A DNA stretch of 64,000 bases from an uncultured Hyphomonadaceae bacterium (lineage in GTDB: Bacteria; Pseudomonadota; Alphaproteobacteria; Caulobacterales; Hyphomonadaceae), in contig CAJXOF010000006.1 of NCBI GenBank assembly GCA_913057945.1, forward strand, positions 158,745 through 222,744, written 5' to 3'. Under the pieces are notes generated by a model. The model made no database searches and was not told the DNA's origin. It saw only the letters and a list, made by a program, of their open reading frames with translations. The position numbers and the translations under genes were made by a program. Below, in pieces: positions 7,332-17,085 of the stretch. How positions within the stretch are numbered: position 1 is the first letter of the stretch; each line of letters opens with the position of its first letter.

Positions 7332-9431
7332 ATGGCAGACCTGATTCTCGAACTCTTTTCAGAGGAAATCCCCGCGCGTATGCAGGCGAAGGCCGAGAGC
7401 GATCTCGGGACTGCGCTGGAAAAGGCGCTGGGCGAGGCGGGACTGAGCTGGTCGAAGCTGGAAACCGCCTCCGGCCCGCGCCGCCTGGCCGTATTCGTGG
7501 ACGGGCTGTCGGAGCGCTCCGCCGATGTGAAGGAAGAGCGCAAGGGCCCGAAGGTCGGTGCGCCAGACAAGGCGGTCGAGGGCTTCCTGCGCGGCGCAGG
7601 GCTGAGCGATATCAGCCAGGCCGAAGTGCGCTCCGACCCGAAGAAGGGCGACTTCTACGTTGCCGTAATCGAGACGCCGGGCCGCGACGCGACCGATATC
7701 ATCGCAGAGGCCGTGCCAGCCATCATTCGCGGTTTCCATTGGCCCAAGAGCATGCGCTGGGGCACTGGGGAGCTGCGCTGGGTGCGCCCGCTGCAGCGGA
7801 TTGTCTGTGTGCTGGATGGGAAAGTGGTGCCATTCGAAGTGGATGGCATTTCCAGCGGTGACGAGACCGAAGGCCACCGCGTGCATGGCCGCGGTCCGTT
7901 CAAGGTTACCTCCCGCAAGGATTATGAGAGCCAGCTTAGCGGCGCAGGCCATGTGAAGCTGACGCGCGATGCGCGGCGCGAGGTGATCCTCGCCGGCATC
8001 GAAAAAGTCTGCGTGGATGCGGGCCTTGAATGGATCGAAGACAAGGGCTTGCTCGAAGAGGTCGTTGGCCTCGCCGAATGGCCGGTCGTCGTGCTCGGCG
8101 ACATGGACCCGGCCTTCCTGGCGCTGCCGCCGGAAGTGATCCAGCTTTCCATGCGGACGCACCAGAAATACTTCGCCGTGAACGACAAGAAGGCCGGAAA
8201 GCTCGCGCCGAACTTCATCCTTGTGGCGAATATCGAGGCGACCGATGGCGGCAAGAAGCTGGCCGAGGGCAATTCGCGCGTCCTGTCGGCGCGGCTAGAT
8301 GATGGCCGCTTCTTCTGGGAGAAGGACAAGGCGACGCCCCTGGAAGACATGGCCGAGAAACTCTCGACCATCGCTTTCAAGGCCGAGCTTGGCAGCCTGG
8401 GCGACAAGGTAGAGCGCGTCGCGGCGCTCGCCCGCGAACTGGCCCCGAAAGTGGGCGCCGATCCGGAACTTGCCGAACGCGCCGCGCGCCTCGCCAAGGC
8501 AGACCTCGTCTCAGAAATGGTCGGCGAATTCCCGGAATTGCAGGGCGTGATGGGTCGCTACTACGCGCTGGAAGCGGGCGAGCCCGACGCTGTCGCTGAC
8601 GCCATCCGCGATCATTACAAGCCGCAAGGCCCGAGCGACTCCGTGCCGACCGACCCAGTCGGCATCGCCGTCGCGCTTGCCGACAAGTTGGATACGCTGG
8701 TTGGATTCTGGGCGATTGATGAGAAGCCGACCGGTTCGAAGGACCCGTTTGCGTTGAGACGTGCCGCACTGGGTGTGGTGCGGATCGTGTTGGGGAGTGA
8801 CGCTCGTTTCAGTTTACGAGAAGTTGGTGGCAAAGCTGATTTCGGCCTTGCAGAACATATAGAAGGCAAAGGGTTTGTAGGCGGCTCATGGGAAGACTAC
8901 GGAGCAGACCTGCTTTCCTTCTTCGCCGACCGCCTGAAACAGCACCTCCGCGATGAAGGTCAACGCCATGACCTGATCGACGCGGTCTTCGCGCTTGGCG
9001 AGGATGATCTTGTCCTGATTACGCGCCGCGTCGAGGCGCTCGGAGCGTTCCTTGATACCGAAGACGGCGCAAACCTGCTCGCAGGTTACAAGCGCGCGGC
9101 GAACATCCTGAAGGCCGAGGAGAAGAAGGGCGATCTGCCTGCTGACCTCTCCGTCAATGACGCGCTCACCGCCAAGGGCCCTGCCGAGGAAAAGGCCCTC
9201 GCGAAAGCCTTGTCCGATGTCGAAGCCGCCATCGAAGGCCCGCTCAAATCCGAGGACTTCACCGCCGCCATGGCCGAACTCGCCAAATTGCGCGGTCCGG
9301 TGGATGATTTCTTCGAAGCCGTCATGGTCAATGACGAGGATTCCGCCGTGCGCGCGAATCGCCTGGCGCTACTCACAAAAATTCGTGGAACGCTTCACCG
9401 CGTAGCGGATTTTTCCCGCATTGATGGCTGA
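7332..9431 (+). CDS. glyS: Glycyl-tRNA synthetase beta subunit
   Basis: The beta subunit of tetrameric glycyl-tRNA synthetase is needed for tRNA recognition; the product is 699 residues, the normal length. Recognisable segments are LILELFSEEIPARMQ at the N-terminus, GPRRLAVFVDGL, FHWPKSMRWG, RWVRPLQRIVCVLDG, the HD-like region around EVIQLSMRTHQKYFAVND, and a C-terminal anticodon-binding-like helical part. ATG 7332 gives the canonical N-terminus; an upstream GTG at 7299 would add 11 unrelated residues. A short internal stretch near 8757-8890 uses less GC-rich codons than its surroundings. With glyQ it makes the complete enzyme. Confidence 0.96.
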   Translation: MADLILELFSEEIPARMQAKAESDLGTALEKALGEAGLSWSKLETASGPRRLAVFVDGLSERSADVKEERKGPKVGAPDKAVEGFLRGAGLSDISQAEVRSDPKKGDFYVAVIETPGRDATDIIAEAVPAIIRGFHWPKSMRWGTGELRWVRPLQRIVCVLDGKVVPFEVDGISSGDETEGHRVHGRGPFKVTSRKDYESQLSGAGHVKLTRDARREVILAGIEKVCVDAGLEWIEDKGLLEEVVGLAEWPVVVLGDMDPAFLALPPEVIQLSMRTHQKYFAVNDKKAGKLAPNFILVANIEATDGGKKLAEGNSRVLSARLDDGRFFWEKDKATPLEDMAEKLSTIAFKAELGSLGDKVERVAALARELAPKVGADPELAERAARLAKADLVSEMVGEFPELQGVMGRYYALEAGEPDAVADAIRDHYKPQGPSDSVPTDPVGIAVALADKLDTLVGFWAIDEKPTGSKDPFALRRAALGVVRIVLGSDARFSLREVGGKADFGLAEHIEGKGFVGGSWEDYGADLLSFFADRLKQHLRDEGQRHDLIDAVFALGEDDLVLITRRVEALGAFLDTEDGANLLAGYKRAANILKAEEKKGDLPADLSVNDALTAKGPAEEKALAKALSDVEAAIEGPLKSEDFTAAMAELAKLRGPVDDFFEAVMVNDEDSAVRANRLALLTKIRGTLHRVADFSRIDG

Positions 9432-9635
9432 TACAGGTCAGAGCGCCCCGGCGTCCCTGTGTCAGACTGAAACGGCCCGTCTGCACGGGAACGCGCCAAT
9501 GTGTCACGAACAACGTTGTCACCCGGCGCGTGCCCTTTCGGACACTGGCCAATGGCGCTGCAATGCAGCATAGGAATTGCAATTCGCCCCGCGTAAGCAC
9601 GGGGGATTCGAGATATGTATCGGAAGGCAGAATTC

Positions 9636-12323
9636 ATGGGTGAAGCGGCACTGAAACCAGCAGACGAAACCTGGGTGTATGCTTTTGGAGGCGGCAGCGC
9701 GGACGGCGACGCCTCAATGAAAAATCTTCTTGGCGGCAAGGGCGCGAACCTCGCTGAAATGGCCAAATTGGGCCTGCCGGTGCCACCGGGATTCACGCTG
9801 ACGACCGCCGTATGCACGGCGTATTACGAATTGGAGCGCCAGTATCCGGCGGCGCTGGAAGCGCAGGTCGATGCCGCGCTGGAAGCGGTGGAGAAGGAAA
9901 CCGGCAAGGGCTTCGGAGACCCGGAAAACCCGCTGCTCGTCTCAGTGCGCTCCGGCGCGCGCGCCTCGATGCCGGGCATGATGGATACGGTCCTGAACCT
10001 TGGCCTGAACGAGACGGCTGCCGCTGGCCTCGCCAAGAAGGCCGGCGAGCGCTTCGCCTATGATTCCTATCGCCGCTTCATCCAGATGTATTCCAATGTC
10101 GTGCTGAACATCAGCCATGACGAATTCGAGCACATCCTGGACGATTACAAGGACCGGCAGGGCTATGATCTCGACACCGAGATGACGGCTGATGACTGGA
10201 AGAAGATCATCACGCTCTACAAATCTGCTGTTCAGCACAATCTTGGCCGTCCATTCCCGGACGATCCGAAGGAGCAGCTCTGGGGCGCCATCACGGCCGT
10301 GTTCGGTTCGTGGATGAATGATCGCGCGATCACCTATCGCAAGCTGAACGACATTCCCGAGGAATGGGGCACGGCCGTCAACGTGCAAGCCATGGTGTTC
10401 GGTAATCTCGGCGAGACGTCTGCCACGGGCGTGGCGTTCACGCGCGACCCGTCGAATGGCGACCCGGTTTTCTATGGCGAATACCTGATCAACGCGCAGG
10501 GCGAAGACGTTGTGGCGGGCATCCGCACACCGGCGCCGATCTCGCGGGAGCGCGCCGACACGCTGGGCTCCACCGATGCGCCGCTCGAAGAGTCGATGCC
10601 GGAAGTCTATACCCAGCTGCGCGACGTCGCGAACGCCCTGGAACAACACTACAAGGACATGCAGGACCTTGAGTTCACGGTCGAGGATGGCCGTCTCTAC
10701 ATGCTGCAGACCCGGACCGGAAAGCGGACGGCCGCGGCGGCGCTCAAGATCGCGGTCGATATGGCCCGCGAAGGTCTGGTGACGGAAGAAGAGGCGATTC
10801 TGCGTCTTGAGCCGTCACAGCTCGACCAGCTATTGCACCCGACCATTTCCGACGATGCCGAGCGCGACGTGATCGTCATGGGCCTGCCCGCCAGCCCCGG
10901 CGCGGCGGTCGGCAAGGTCGTGTTCGAGTCAGAAGACGCCTGGGCGATGGCCGAAAAGGGCGAGGATGTGATTCTTGTCCGCATCGAGACCAGCCCTGAA
11001 GACATCAAGGGCATGCACGCCTCCCGCGCCATCGTGACGGCGCGTGGCGGCATGACCAGCCACGCCGCCGTTGTGGCGCGCGGCATGGGGCGTCCGTGCG
11101 TCTGCGGCGCCGGTGGTCTGCAGATCGACTACAAGACGGGCGTATTCCGCGTTATGGGTCGCGAGATCAAGAAGGGTGATGTCATCACCGTCGACGGCGC
11201 GACCGGCCAGGTGATGATGGGCGCCGTCGAGATGCGCCAGCCTGATTTGTCGGGTGATTTCGGCCTGTTGATGGGCTGGGCCGACAAGGTGCGCAGCCTG
11301 AAGGTGCGGGCCAATGCGGAAACGCCGCTGGACACCCGGACCGCTGTAGATTTTGGCGCCGAAGGGATCGGCCTCTGCCGCACCGAACACATGTTTTTCG
11401 AGGAAGAGCGCATTCCCGAAGTGCGTGCCATGATCCTCGCGGATAGCGAGATCGGTCGCCGCGCCGCGCTCGACAAGCTGCTGCCAATGCAGCGCAGCGA
11501 TTTCGAGGAAATCTTCCGCATCCTCGAAGACCGCCCGGCCACAATCCGCCTCCTGGATCCGCCATTGCACGAATTCCTGCCGCATACCGATGCGGACATG
11601 GACGAGGTGGCCAAAGCTTCCGGCGTGAGCGCCGACGAGTTGCGCCGCCGCGCCGCCGAACTGCATGAGAGCAATCCCATGCTGGGCCATCGCGGCTGCC
11701 GTCTCGGTATCACCTATCCGGAAATCTACGAGATGCAGGCCCGCGCGATTTTCGAGGCCGCTGTTAATGTTTCAAAGGAAACCGGTCGCAAGCCAATCCC
11801 GGAAGTGATGATCCCGCTGGTCGCCACCCACAAGGAACTGGCGATCCTCAAAGCGGTCGTCGACGAGGTGGCCAAGTCGGTCTTCTCCGAAACCGGCGTC
11901 ACGCTGGACTATATGGTCGGCACGATGATCGAGCTGCCGCGCGCTGCGCTGCAAGCTGGAGAAATCGCGAAATCGGCGGCCTTCTTCTCCTTCGGAACCA
12001 ACGATTTGACGCAAACGACGCTGGGGATTTCTCGCGACGATGCCGGCCGGTTCCTGAAAGCCTATGAAGACAAAGGCATCTACGAAAAGGACCCGTTTGT
12101 TACGCTCGATCAGGTCGGCGTGGGCGAATTGGTCAAAATGGCTGCTGAGCGCGGGCGCAATTCCCGCCCCGGAATCAAGCTCGGAATCTGCGGAGAGCAT
12201 GGCGGAGACCCCGCTTCGATTAACTTTTGTCACCTGACGGGACTCGATTATGTGTCCTGCTCTCCCTACCGTGTGCCAATCGCGCGTCTCGCAGCGGCAC
12301 ACGCCGCCCTGAAAGCCAGATAG
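9636..12323 (+). CDS. ppdK: Pyruvate, phosphate dikinase
   Basis: PPDK interconverts ATP, phosphate and pyruvate with AMP, diphosphate and phosphoenolpyruvate, linking pyruvate to gluconeogenesis. The 895-residue product has the N-terminal nucleotide-binding domain (LLGGKGANLAEMAKLGLPVPPGF), the swivelling phosphohistidine domain with GGMTSHAAVVARGMGRPC (catalytic His near residue 476, next to the regulatory Thr/Ser) and the C-terminal PEP/pyruvate barrel (LLDPPLHEFLPH, SFGTNDLTQTT, CGEHGGDP). An ATG at 9615 is also in frame and has GGGGGA upstream; 9636 has GGAAGG at a suitable distance. The gene stands alone, with a strong terminator right after it. Confidence 0.95.
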   Translation: MGEAALKPADETWVYAFGGGSADGDASMKNLLGGKGANLAEMAKLGLPVPPGFTLTTAVCTAYYELERQYPAALEAQVDAALEAVEKETGKGFGDPENPLLVSVRSGARASMPGMMDTVLNLGLNETAAAGLAKKAGERFAYDSYRRFIQMYSNVVLNISHDEFEHILDDYKDRQGYDLDTEMTADDWKKIITLYKSAVQHNLGRPFPDDPKEQLWGAITAVFGSWMNDRAITYRKLNDIPEEWGTAVNVQAMVFGNLGETSATGVAFTRDPSNGDPVFYGEYLINAQGEDVVAGIRTPAPISRERADTLGSTDAPLEESMPEVYTQLRDVANALEQHYKDMQDLEFTVEDGRLYMLQTRTGKRTAAAALKIAVDMAREGLVTEEEAILRLEPSQLDQLLHPTISDDAERDVIVMGLPASPGAAVGKVVFESEDAWAMAEKGEDVILVRIETSPEDIKGMHASRAIVTARGGMTSHAAVVARGMGRPCVCGAGGLQIDYKTGVFRVMGREIKKGDVITVDGATGQVMMGAVEMRQPDLSGDFGLLMGWADKVRSLKVRANAETPLDTRTAVDFGAEGIGLCRTEHMFFEEERIPEVRAMILADSEIGRRAALDKLLPMQRSDFEEIFRILEDRPATIRLLDPPLHEFLPHTDADMDEVAKASGVSADELRRRAAELHESNPMLGHRGCRLGITYPEIYEMQARAIFEAAVNVSKETGRKPIPEVMIPLVATHKELAILKAVVDEVAKSVFSETGVTLDYMVGTMIELPRAALQAGEIAKSAAFFSFGTNDLTQTTLGISRDDAGRFLKAYEDKGIYEKDPFVTLDQVGVGELVKMAAERGRNSRPGIKLGICGEHGGDPASINFCHLTGLDYVSCSPYRVPIARLAAAHAALKAR

Positions 12324-12670
12324 AGACACAAGTCACCGCCGAATCGGGCAGGATTTGGGTGTTGCGTTCGCGCAACACCCATTTTTGTGCAGTGCGAAAA
12401 GTTTCACGAAATTTGCAGAAATATTCCACTGTATTACAGGGGCTTGTCCGCTTTCTCCTTATGTAACGGTTTAAATCTGAAAACCGGGGCTCATCTAGTC
12501 TGACAGAAAAGTCACTCACATATCTGGCCAGCTTCTTGCTAGGTACCCTGAGAGATGGATATCCAAGTCCAATCGGGGCCTGAAAGGGTCTCATCCTATT
12601 AAGTCAAACCAACAACACCCGGGTTTCATATGACGGAATATATCGTCTGCCGGGGGATTGGGGAGCGGTG
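12324..12670. other. Intergenic region between ppdK and the SleB/CwlJ gene
   Basis: This gap of about 350 bases is visibly richer in A and T than its neighbours. The first part holds the ppdK terminator. The rest has no reading frame worth calling, and I could not find a convincing -35/-10 pair. It presumably carries the promoter of the downstream cell-wall hydrolase gene; a weak CGGTTT/AAACCG inverted repeat lies at 12467-12486. Confidence 0.5.
12357..12386 (+). terminator. Rho-independent terminator of ppdK
   Basis: A perfect 10-base stem GGGTGTTGCG / CGCAACACCC (12357-12366 and 12371-12380) closes a TTCG tetraloop and is followed by ATTTTT. It begins 34 bases after the ppdK stop codon. 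Confidence 0.92.
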
Positions 12671-13828
12671 ATGTTAAGAGTTCTTCAACCACGAAGGGCG
12701 ACTCTATCGCCAATGCGTGGGCTCCAAGAGCAGCTCAAGCGTTGGTGGATGGCTATGACGAATGAAGAGCAAAGAGATATTGTCATTCGCGGTGCGACCA
12801 TTGCGGTCTGTGCCGTCGCAGCGACTGTAACTCTGCCCCTGATCGGCGAACTCCAGATGGAGAAGCGCGCCGAAGCTGATTTCCACGCGGAAGCGGTACG
12901 CCTGGCCTCGATCGAGGACGGCGGCGTGACTGTGCGCGCAGATCCCATGACGCCCAGCCTGCTGGACACGCCGTGGATCCGTACCGTCGAGTACACGCTG
13001 AAGCGCGACACCGATTCTTCCATGAGCCGCTATGCGATGCGCGACCGTGATGGTGCAGCGCTTTCATCGCTGGTTTCGTTCCGTCCGGAACACATCAAGC
13101 GTGCTGAAAAGATTAATGCCGAAGCGCAGTGCCTGTCCCAGGCGATCTATTACGAGGCCGGGACGGAATCGCTGGGCGGCAAGATGGCCGTCGCCGAAGT
13201 CATCGCAAACCGGGTCCGCGACCACCGCTATCCTGACAGCGTCTGCGACGTTGTTTTCCAGGGGGCGACGCGCACCACGGGTTGCCAGTTCACCTTCACC
13301 TGTGACGGTGCCCTCACCCGCGCACCACGCGGCCGCAACTGGGACACTGCCCAGAAGGTTGCTGCACACGTCCTGATGAACCTCAATGAGGAGCGGACCG
13401 GCGGCGCGACGCACTATCATGCCACCTATGTGGACCCGATCTGGAGCGCCGGCCTGATCAAGACCGACAAGATCGGCCTGCACATCTTCTACCGCTTCCC
13501 GCGGGGCGCCGAGTGGGCCCAGGTCCGCCAGAACTACAATCGCAAGCGCGAGCGTGTCATCACAGCTGCGGCAGAGGCCGATGTGAATGCGGCGGCCACG
13601 TCTGTCATCAAGACGACCGATGACGCCAAGGTCGAGAAAGTGGCCATGAACGCCCCGGCACCGACCCTGTCGCCCGCCTCGGTGACCACGTCGACCCGCA
13701 CGATCACCAATGGCGCGCCGAAATTCAACACGGTGCGCAAATCATCTGATGTGTCTGCCTATACGGCGGCCCAGGTGACGCAGGCGGCGGTGAAAAGCTC
13801 TGCTTCAGCCGCCGGCGCCATGAACTAG
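12671..13828 (+). CDS. SleB/CwlJ-family cell wall hydrolase
   Basis: The 385-residue protein has one N-terminal membrane segment (about residues 37-58, ATIAVCAVAATVTLPLIG) and a periplasmic Hydrolase_2 (SleB/CwlJ) domain of about 110 residues. That domain shows LSQAIYYEAGTESLGGKMAV with the likely catalytic Glu near residue 162, then VIANRVRDHRYPDSVCDVVF and THYHATYVDPIW. Such enzymes are lytic transglycosylases or amidases; in non-spore-formers they are thought to remodel peptidoglycan. The last 100 residues are Ala/Thr/Ser-rich and probably disordered. ATG 12671 follows GGGGAGCGGTG; a GTG three bases earlier is also possible. Confidence 0.88.
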   Translation: MLRVLQPRRATLSPMRGLQEQLKRWWMAMTNEEQRDIVIRGATIAVCAVAATVTLPLIGELQMEKRAEADFHAEAVRLASIEDGGVTVRADPMTPSLLDTPWIRTVEYTLKRDTDSSMSRYAMRDRDGAALSSLVSFRPEHIKRAEKINAEAQCLSQAIYYEAGTESLGGKMAVAEVIANRVRDHRYPDSVCDVVFQGATRTTGCQFTFTCDGALTRAPRGRNWDTAQKVAAHVLMNLNEERTGGATHYHATYVDPIWSAGLIKTDKIGLHIFYRFPRGAEWAQVRQNYNRKRERVITAAAEADVNAAATSVIKTTDDAKVEKVAMNAPAPTLSPASVTTSTRTITNGAPKFNTVRKSSDVSAYTAAQVTQAAVKSSASAAGAMN

Positions 13829-13832
13829 CGTC

Positions 13833-14642
13833 CTAGTCGCGGGAGGGTACGCCCTCTCGCACACGCTTGCGGATCGCCCCCGGCAACCAGCGGGCCATGA
13901 AACGCGCCCGCTCCGCATCCTTGCCCACCATATAGTGCGTATCTTTTCCATGAGCGGCATCCCAAGCGCGTTCCGCGGCCATTGAGACCGGGTACACATT
14001 CATGCCATTCTCGCGCAGCTGATCCGACATCTTGTGATTGGACCCCTCGCGATCACCCATTTCGAGAATCGGCGTTTCAACGAACCAGGGCATCAGGCTG
14101 GTGACCCGAATGTCGAGATCGCGGAATTCGGCGTCGAGCGCTTCCGTCAAGCCCCGTACGGCAAACTTGGTGGCCGAATAGACTGCCAGCTGCGGGGATC
14201 CGACCACGCCGGCTGTCGACGCCGTGTTTACGACGCGCGCGCCCGAAGTGGCCTTGAGCAAGGGTAGGGAAGCCTGCACCCCGTTGACCACGCCTTTGAC
14301 GTTGATGTCGATGATCGCGTCATTGTCTTCGCCTGTAATGTCCTCGAACCAGCCATGACGGCCAATGCCGGCATTATTGAAGAGCACATTCATCGCGCCT
14401 TCGGTGGCTTCGCCAAAACCCTTCGTGGCGGCGGCCCAGTCTTCGCGGCTGCGGACATCGAGCTTCGCCTTCATGCAATTGGACGCGCCTATTTCTGCTT
14501 CGACGCCGTCGAGGCCTTCGGTGTTTACGTCATAGAGGCCGCAAAACCAGCCGCGCTTTGAAAAATGGCGTGCTGTCTCGGCGCCGATACCGGAGGCTGC
14601 GCCTGTGATGAAGATACTCTTTCGTCCGCCCGCTCGGGTCAT
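13833..14642 (-). CDS. Short-chain dehydrogenase/reductase
   Basis: This 269-residue SDR has the cofactor motif TGAASGIG near its N-terminus, the structural NNAGIG motif, a catalytic Ser region (NTASTAG) and the YSATK catalytic Tyr/Lys motif. It is an NAD(P)-dependent oxidoreductase with unknown substrate. The start chosen is the second of two nearby ATGs, because AGAGGAA lies at the right distance from it and touches the first (14648). It is the last gene of the nad run, 47 bases after nadC, and may be read with it. Nothing ties it to NAD synthesis apart from position. Confidence 0.85.
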   Translation of the reverse strand: MTRAGGRKSIFITGAASGIGAETARHFSKRGWFCGLYDVNTEGLDGVEAEIGASNCMKAKLDVRSREDWAAATKGFGEATEGAMNVLFNNAGIGRHGWFEDITGEDNDAIIDINVKGVVNGVQASLPLLKATSGARVVNTASTAGVVGSPQLAVYSATKFAVRGLTEALDAEFRDLDIRVTSLMPWFVETPILEMGDREGSNHKMSDQLRENGMNVYPVSMAAERAWDAAHGKDTHYMVGKDAERARFMARWLPGAIRKRVREGVPSRD

Positions 14643-14689
14643 GGGCATTTCCTCTTGCTGTCAGGGACTGGTCGCCCTTTCCAGCAGTG

Positions 14690-15547
14690 TCAGACGACAT
14701 CCATGCCCACGTCAAGATTGGGAGCGGAATGCGTCAAGGCGCCCACGGAGATGAAGTCCACGCCCGTCTCGGCAATTGCCGCTACGGTATCCAGATTGAC
14801 CCCGCCAGAGGCTTCGAGTGTCACGCGGCCCTGATTTATCTCTACGGCGCGGCGCAGCGTGTCCGGGGTCATGTTGTCGAGCAGGATGGCGTGCGGGCCA
14901 TGTTTCAGCGCTTCCTCGAACTGGTCGAGCGTATCGACCTCGATCTCGATCATGCGGAGGTGACCGGCATAGGCCTTGGCCCGCTCCAGGGCGAGCGCGA
15001 CGGAACCGTCACAGGCGGCAATGTGATTGTCCTTGATAAGAATGGCATCATCCAGGCCGTAGCGATGCGCGGTGCCGCCGCCGCAACGCACGGCGCGCTT
15101 CTCCAGCGCACGGTGGCCGGGCGTCGTTTTCCGTGTGCACACAATTGTCGCGGATGTGTGGGAAATCTTCTCCACATAATTATTTGTCATCGTCGCAACA
15201 GCGGAGAGTCGGCCGATGAAATTGAGCATGGTGCGTTCGGCCGTCAGGATCGAGCGGGCGCTGCCATCAAGGCGCGCTACAACATCACCCGGTTTCACGG
15301 CTGCGCCATCGCCCATCTGGATGTCCAGCTTGACGGACGGGTCGATCAGGGTGAGCGCGTGGGCGGCGACGTCGAGGCCCGCGATGACGCCCGGCTGGCG
15401 CGCGGCAATAACAACGCTGAGCTGTGTCTCCGGCGCAATCGTAGCGTCCGTCGTGAGGTCTCCCGCACGGCCGAGGTCTTCGGTCAAGGCCAAGCGGACG
15501 ATCGGGTCGAGGATGATGGCGGGCAGGGGCGGCGGGATCAGGCTCAT
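14690..15547 (-). CDS. nadC: Nicotinate-nucleotide pyrophosphorylase (quinolinate phosphoribosyltransferase)
   Basis: NadC converts quinolinate and PRPP to nicotinate mononucleotide, the last step of the de novo pathway made by this operon. The 285-residue protein has EDLGRAGDLTTDA near the N-terminus, the substrate-binding CTRKTTPGHRALEKRAVRCG segment, HRYGLDDAILIKDNHI, and the C-terminal LEASGGVNLDTV and GVDFISVGALTHS pieces. Its start overlaps the end of nadB by 4 bases (ATGA), indicating translational coupling. Confidence 0.95.
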   Translation of the reverse strand: MSLIPPPLPAIILDPIVRLALTEDLGRAGDLTTDATIAPETQLSVVIAARQPGVIAGLDVAAHALTLIDPSVKLDIQMGDGAAVKPGDVVARLDGSARSILTAERTMLNFIGRLSAVATMTNNYVEKISHTSATIVCTRKTTPGHRALEKRAVRCGGGTAHRYGLDDAILIKDNHIAACDGSVALALERAKAYAGHLRMIEIEVDTLDQFEEALKHGPHAILLDNMTPDTLRRAVEINQGRVTLEASGGVNLDTVAAIAETGVDFISVGALTHSAPNLDVGMDVV

Positions 15548-17082
15548 ATGCGGGCGGTCTCCTCAAAATCTCTCAGCAGGAACTGGCGTTCCGGCGCGAT
15601 CATGTCTGGATAATCGGACCGGAAGTGACCGCCGCGACTTTCCTTGCGATTGAGTGCGGCCTGGACAATCAGTCTGGCCGTGGTCAGCGCGCGCGCTGCG
15701 CCATGTGTCGTCTGCAGGCGGTCGATCAGGTCGAGCACGCCGGTCATGCCGGCGGCATCACGAACAACCCCGCAGCGTTCGGACATGGCTCCACGCAGCT
15801 CCTGCAAAGCCGGGACGGGCAGAGCTCCGGGCACATGACCGGTCGAGGCGTCGGGCGTGGCGAGCTCGGCATCGCGCAGGCGGGTCGCAATGCGATGCGC
15901 GAACACGACGGCTTCCAGCAGCGAGTTCGAGGCGAGCCGATTGGCGCCATGAACGCCGGTCGAGGTGCATTCGCCGCAGACGGACAATCCATCCAGGCTG
16001 CTGCGGCCCCAGAAATCCGGAACGATGCCGCCCATATGGTAGTGGGCCGCCGGAGCGACAGGGATCATCTCTATGCGTGGGTCAATCCCGGCGGACATGC
16101 ATGTGCCGTAGACGGTCGGGAAATGATCAGGAAAATGTTCACCCACGGCCTTGCGGCAATCGAGGAAGGCGCCGCGGCCCGATAGGCGTTCAGTATGGAC
16201 TGCGCGGGCAACCTCATCGCGCGGCGCCAGCTCTGCCAGATCATGATAGGCGGCCATGAAGGCTGTGCCGTCGCGATTGTGCAGCGTCGCGCCTTCGCCG
16301 CGCAGGGCTTCAGTCGCCAGCGGCGCCGGGTCACGGCCAATGTCGATGGCGGTTGGGTGGAACTGGACGAATTCGAGATCGGCAATCAGCGCGCCGGCTT
16401 CCCATGCCATGGCGACGGCATCGCCGCGCGCTTCAGGCGGATTGGTCGTGACCTGAAACAGGCCACCGGACCCGCCGGTGCACAACACGGTTTCCCGTGC
16501 CGTCCGTGTGGAGAGTGTGCCCGCTGTGTCCCGCAAAATGACGCCGGCCACTTGCAGATTGGCGTCCTGCATCAGGCCGGTGGCGCGGACGCCTTCAATG
16601 ACGGTGATATGCGGGGCAGCAGCGACGGCTGCGACCAGGGCGTCCATGATGGCCTTGCCCGCCAGATCTCCGGCCACACGTGCGACACGTGGGTGCGAAT
16701 GCGCCGCTTCCAGCGACAGGGCAAGCGCACCATCGGGCGTGCGGTCAAACGGAACGCCCAGCGCCACAAGGTCGCGGACCCGGGCAGGGCCTTCCTCGGC
16801 GATGAGGCGGGCGATGATCGGATCGACGAGCCCTGCACCTGCTGCGACCGTGTCAGCGGCATGTTGTTCGGGGCTGTCCAGGGGATGCATGGCAGCGGCG
16901 AGGCCACCCTGTGCCCATGCAGAGGATGCGGCCTGGCCAAGCGGGGCCGGGGAGATGACGGTGCAGGGGCGCGGTGCCAGTTGCAGCGCGAGGAACAGGC
17001 CAGCAAGGCCAGCGCCTACGATCAGAACGTCATCATCGACTGGCCCACTGGCCGTCAGGGTTTGCGGAATGGAGGCGCTCAC
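15544..17082 (-). CDS. nadB: L-aspartate oxidase
   Basis: NadB is the FAD enzyme that oxidises L-aspartate to iminoaspartate for NadA. The 512-residue protein has the dinucleotide-binding GAGLAGLFLALQL motif at about residues 23-35, QAASSAWAQGGLAAAM, the succinate dehydrogenase-like active site DREVARAVHTERLSGRG-type region (here ELAPRDEVARAVHTERL), YHMGGIVPD and CGECTSTGVHGANRLASNS. It begins 3 bases after the stop of the small secreted-protein gene and overlaps nadC by 4 bases, so the genes form one unit. Confidence 0.95.
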   Translation of the reverse strand: MSASIPQTLTASGPVDDDVLIVGAGLAGLFLALQLAPRPCTVISPAPLGQAASSAWAQGGLAAAMHPLDSPEQHAADTVAAGAGLVDPIIARLIAEEGPARVRDLVALGVPFDRTPDGALALSLEAAHSHPRVARVAGDLAGKAIMDALVAAVAAAPHITVIEGVRATGLMQDANLQVAGVILRDTAGTLSTRTARETVLCTGGSGGLFQVTTNPPEARGDAVAMAWEAGALIADLEFVQFHPTAIDIGRDPAPLATEALRGEGATLHNRDGTAFMAAYHDLAELAPRDEVARAVHTERLSGRGAFLDCRKAVGEHFPDHFPTVYGTCMSAGIDPRIEMIPVAPAAHYHMGGIVPDFWGRSSLDGLSVCGECTSTGVHGANRLASNSLLEAVVFAHRIATRLRDAELATPDASTGHVPGALPVPALQELRGAMSERCGVVRDAAGMTGVLDLIDRLQTTHGAARALTTARLIVQAALNRKESRGGHFRSDYPDMIAPERQFLLRDFEETARI

Positions 17083-17085
17083 GGA

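Noticed and set aside
12467..12486. CGGTTT/AAACCG hairpin in the gap before the SleB/CwlJ gene
   Set aside because: A six-base stem with an eight-base loop is too weak to claim as a regulatory element.
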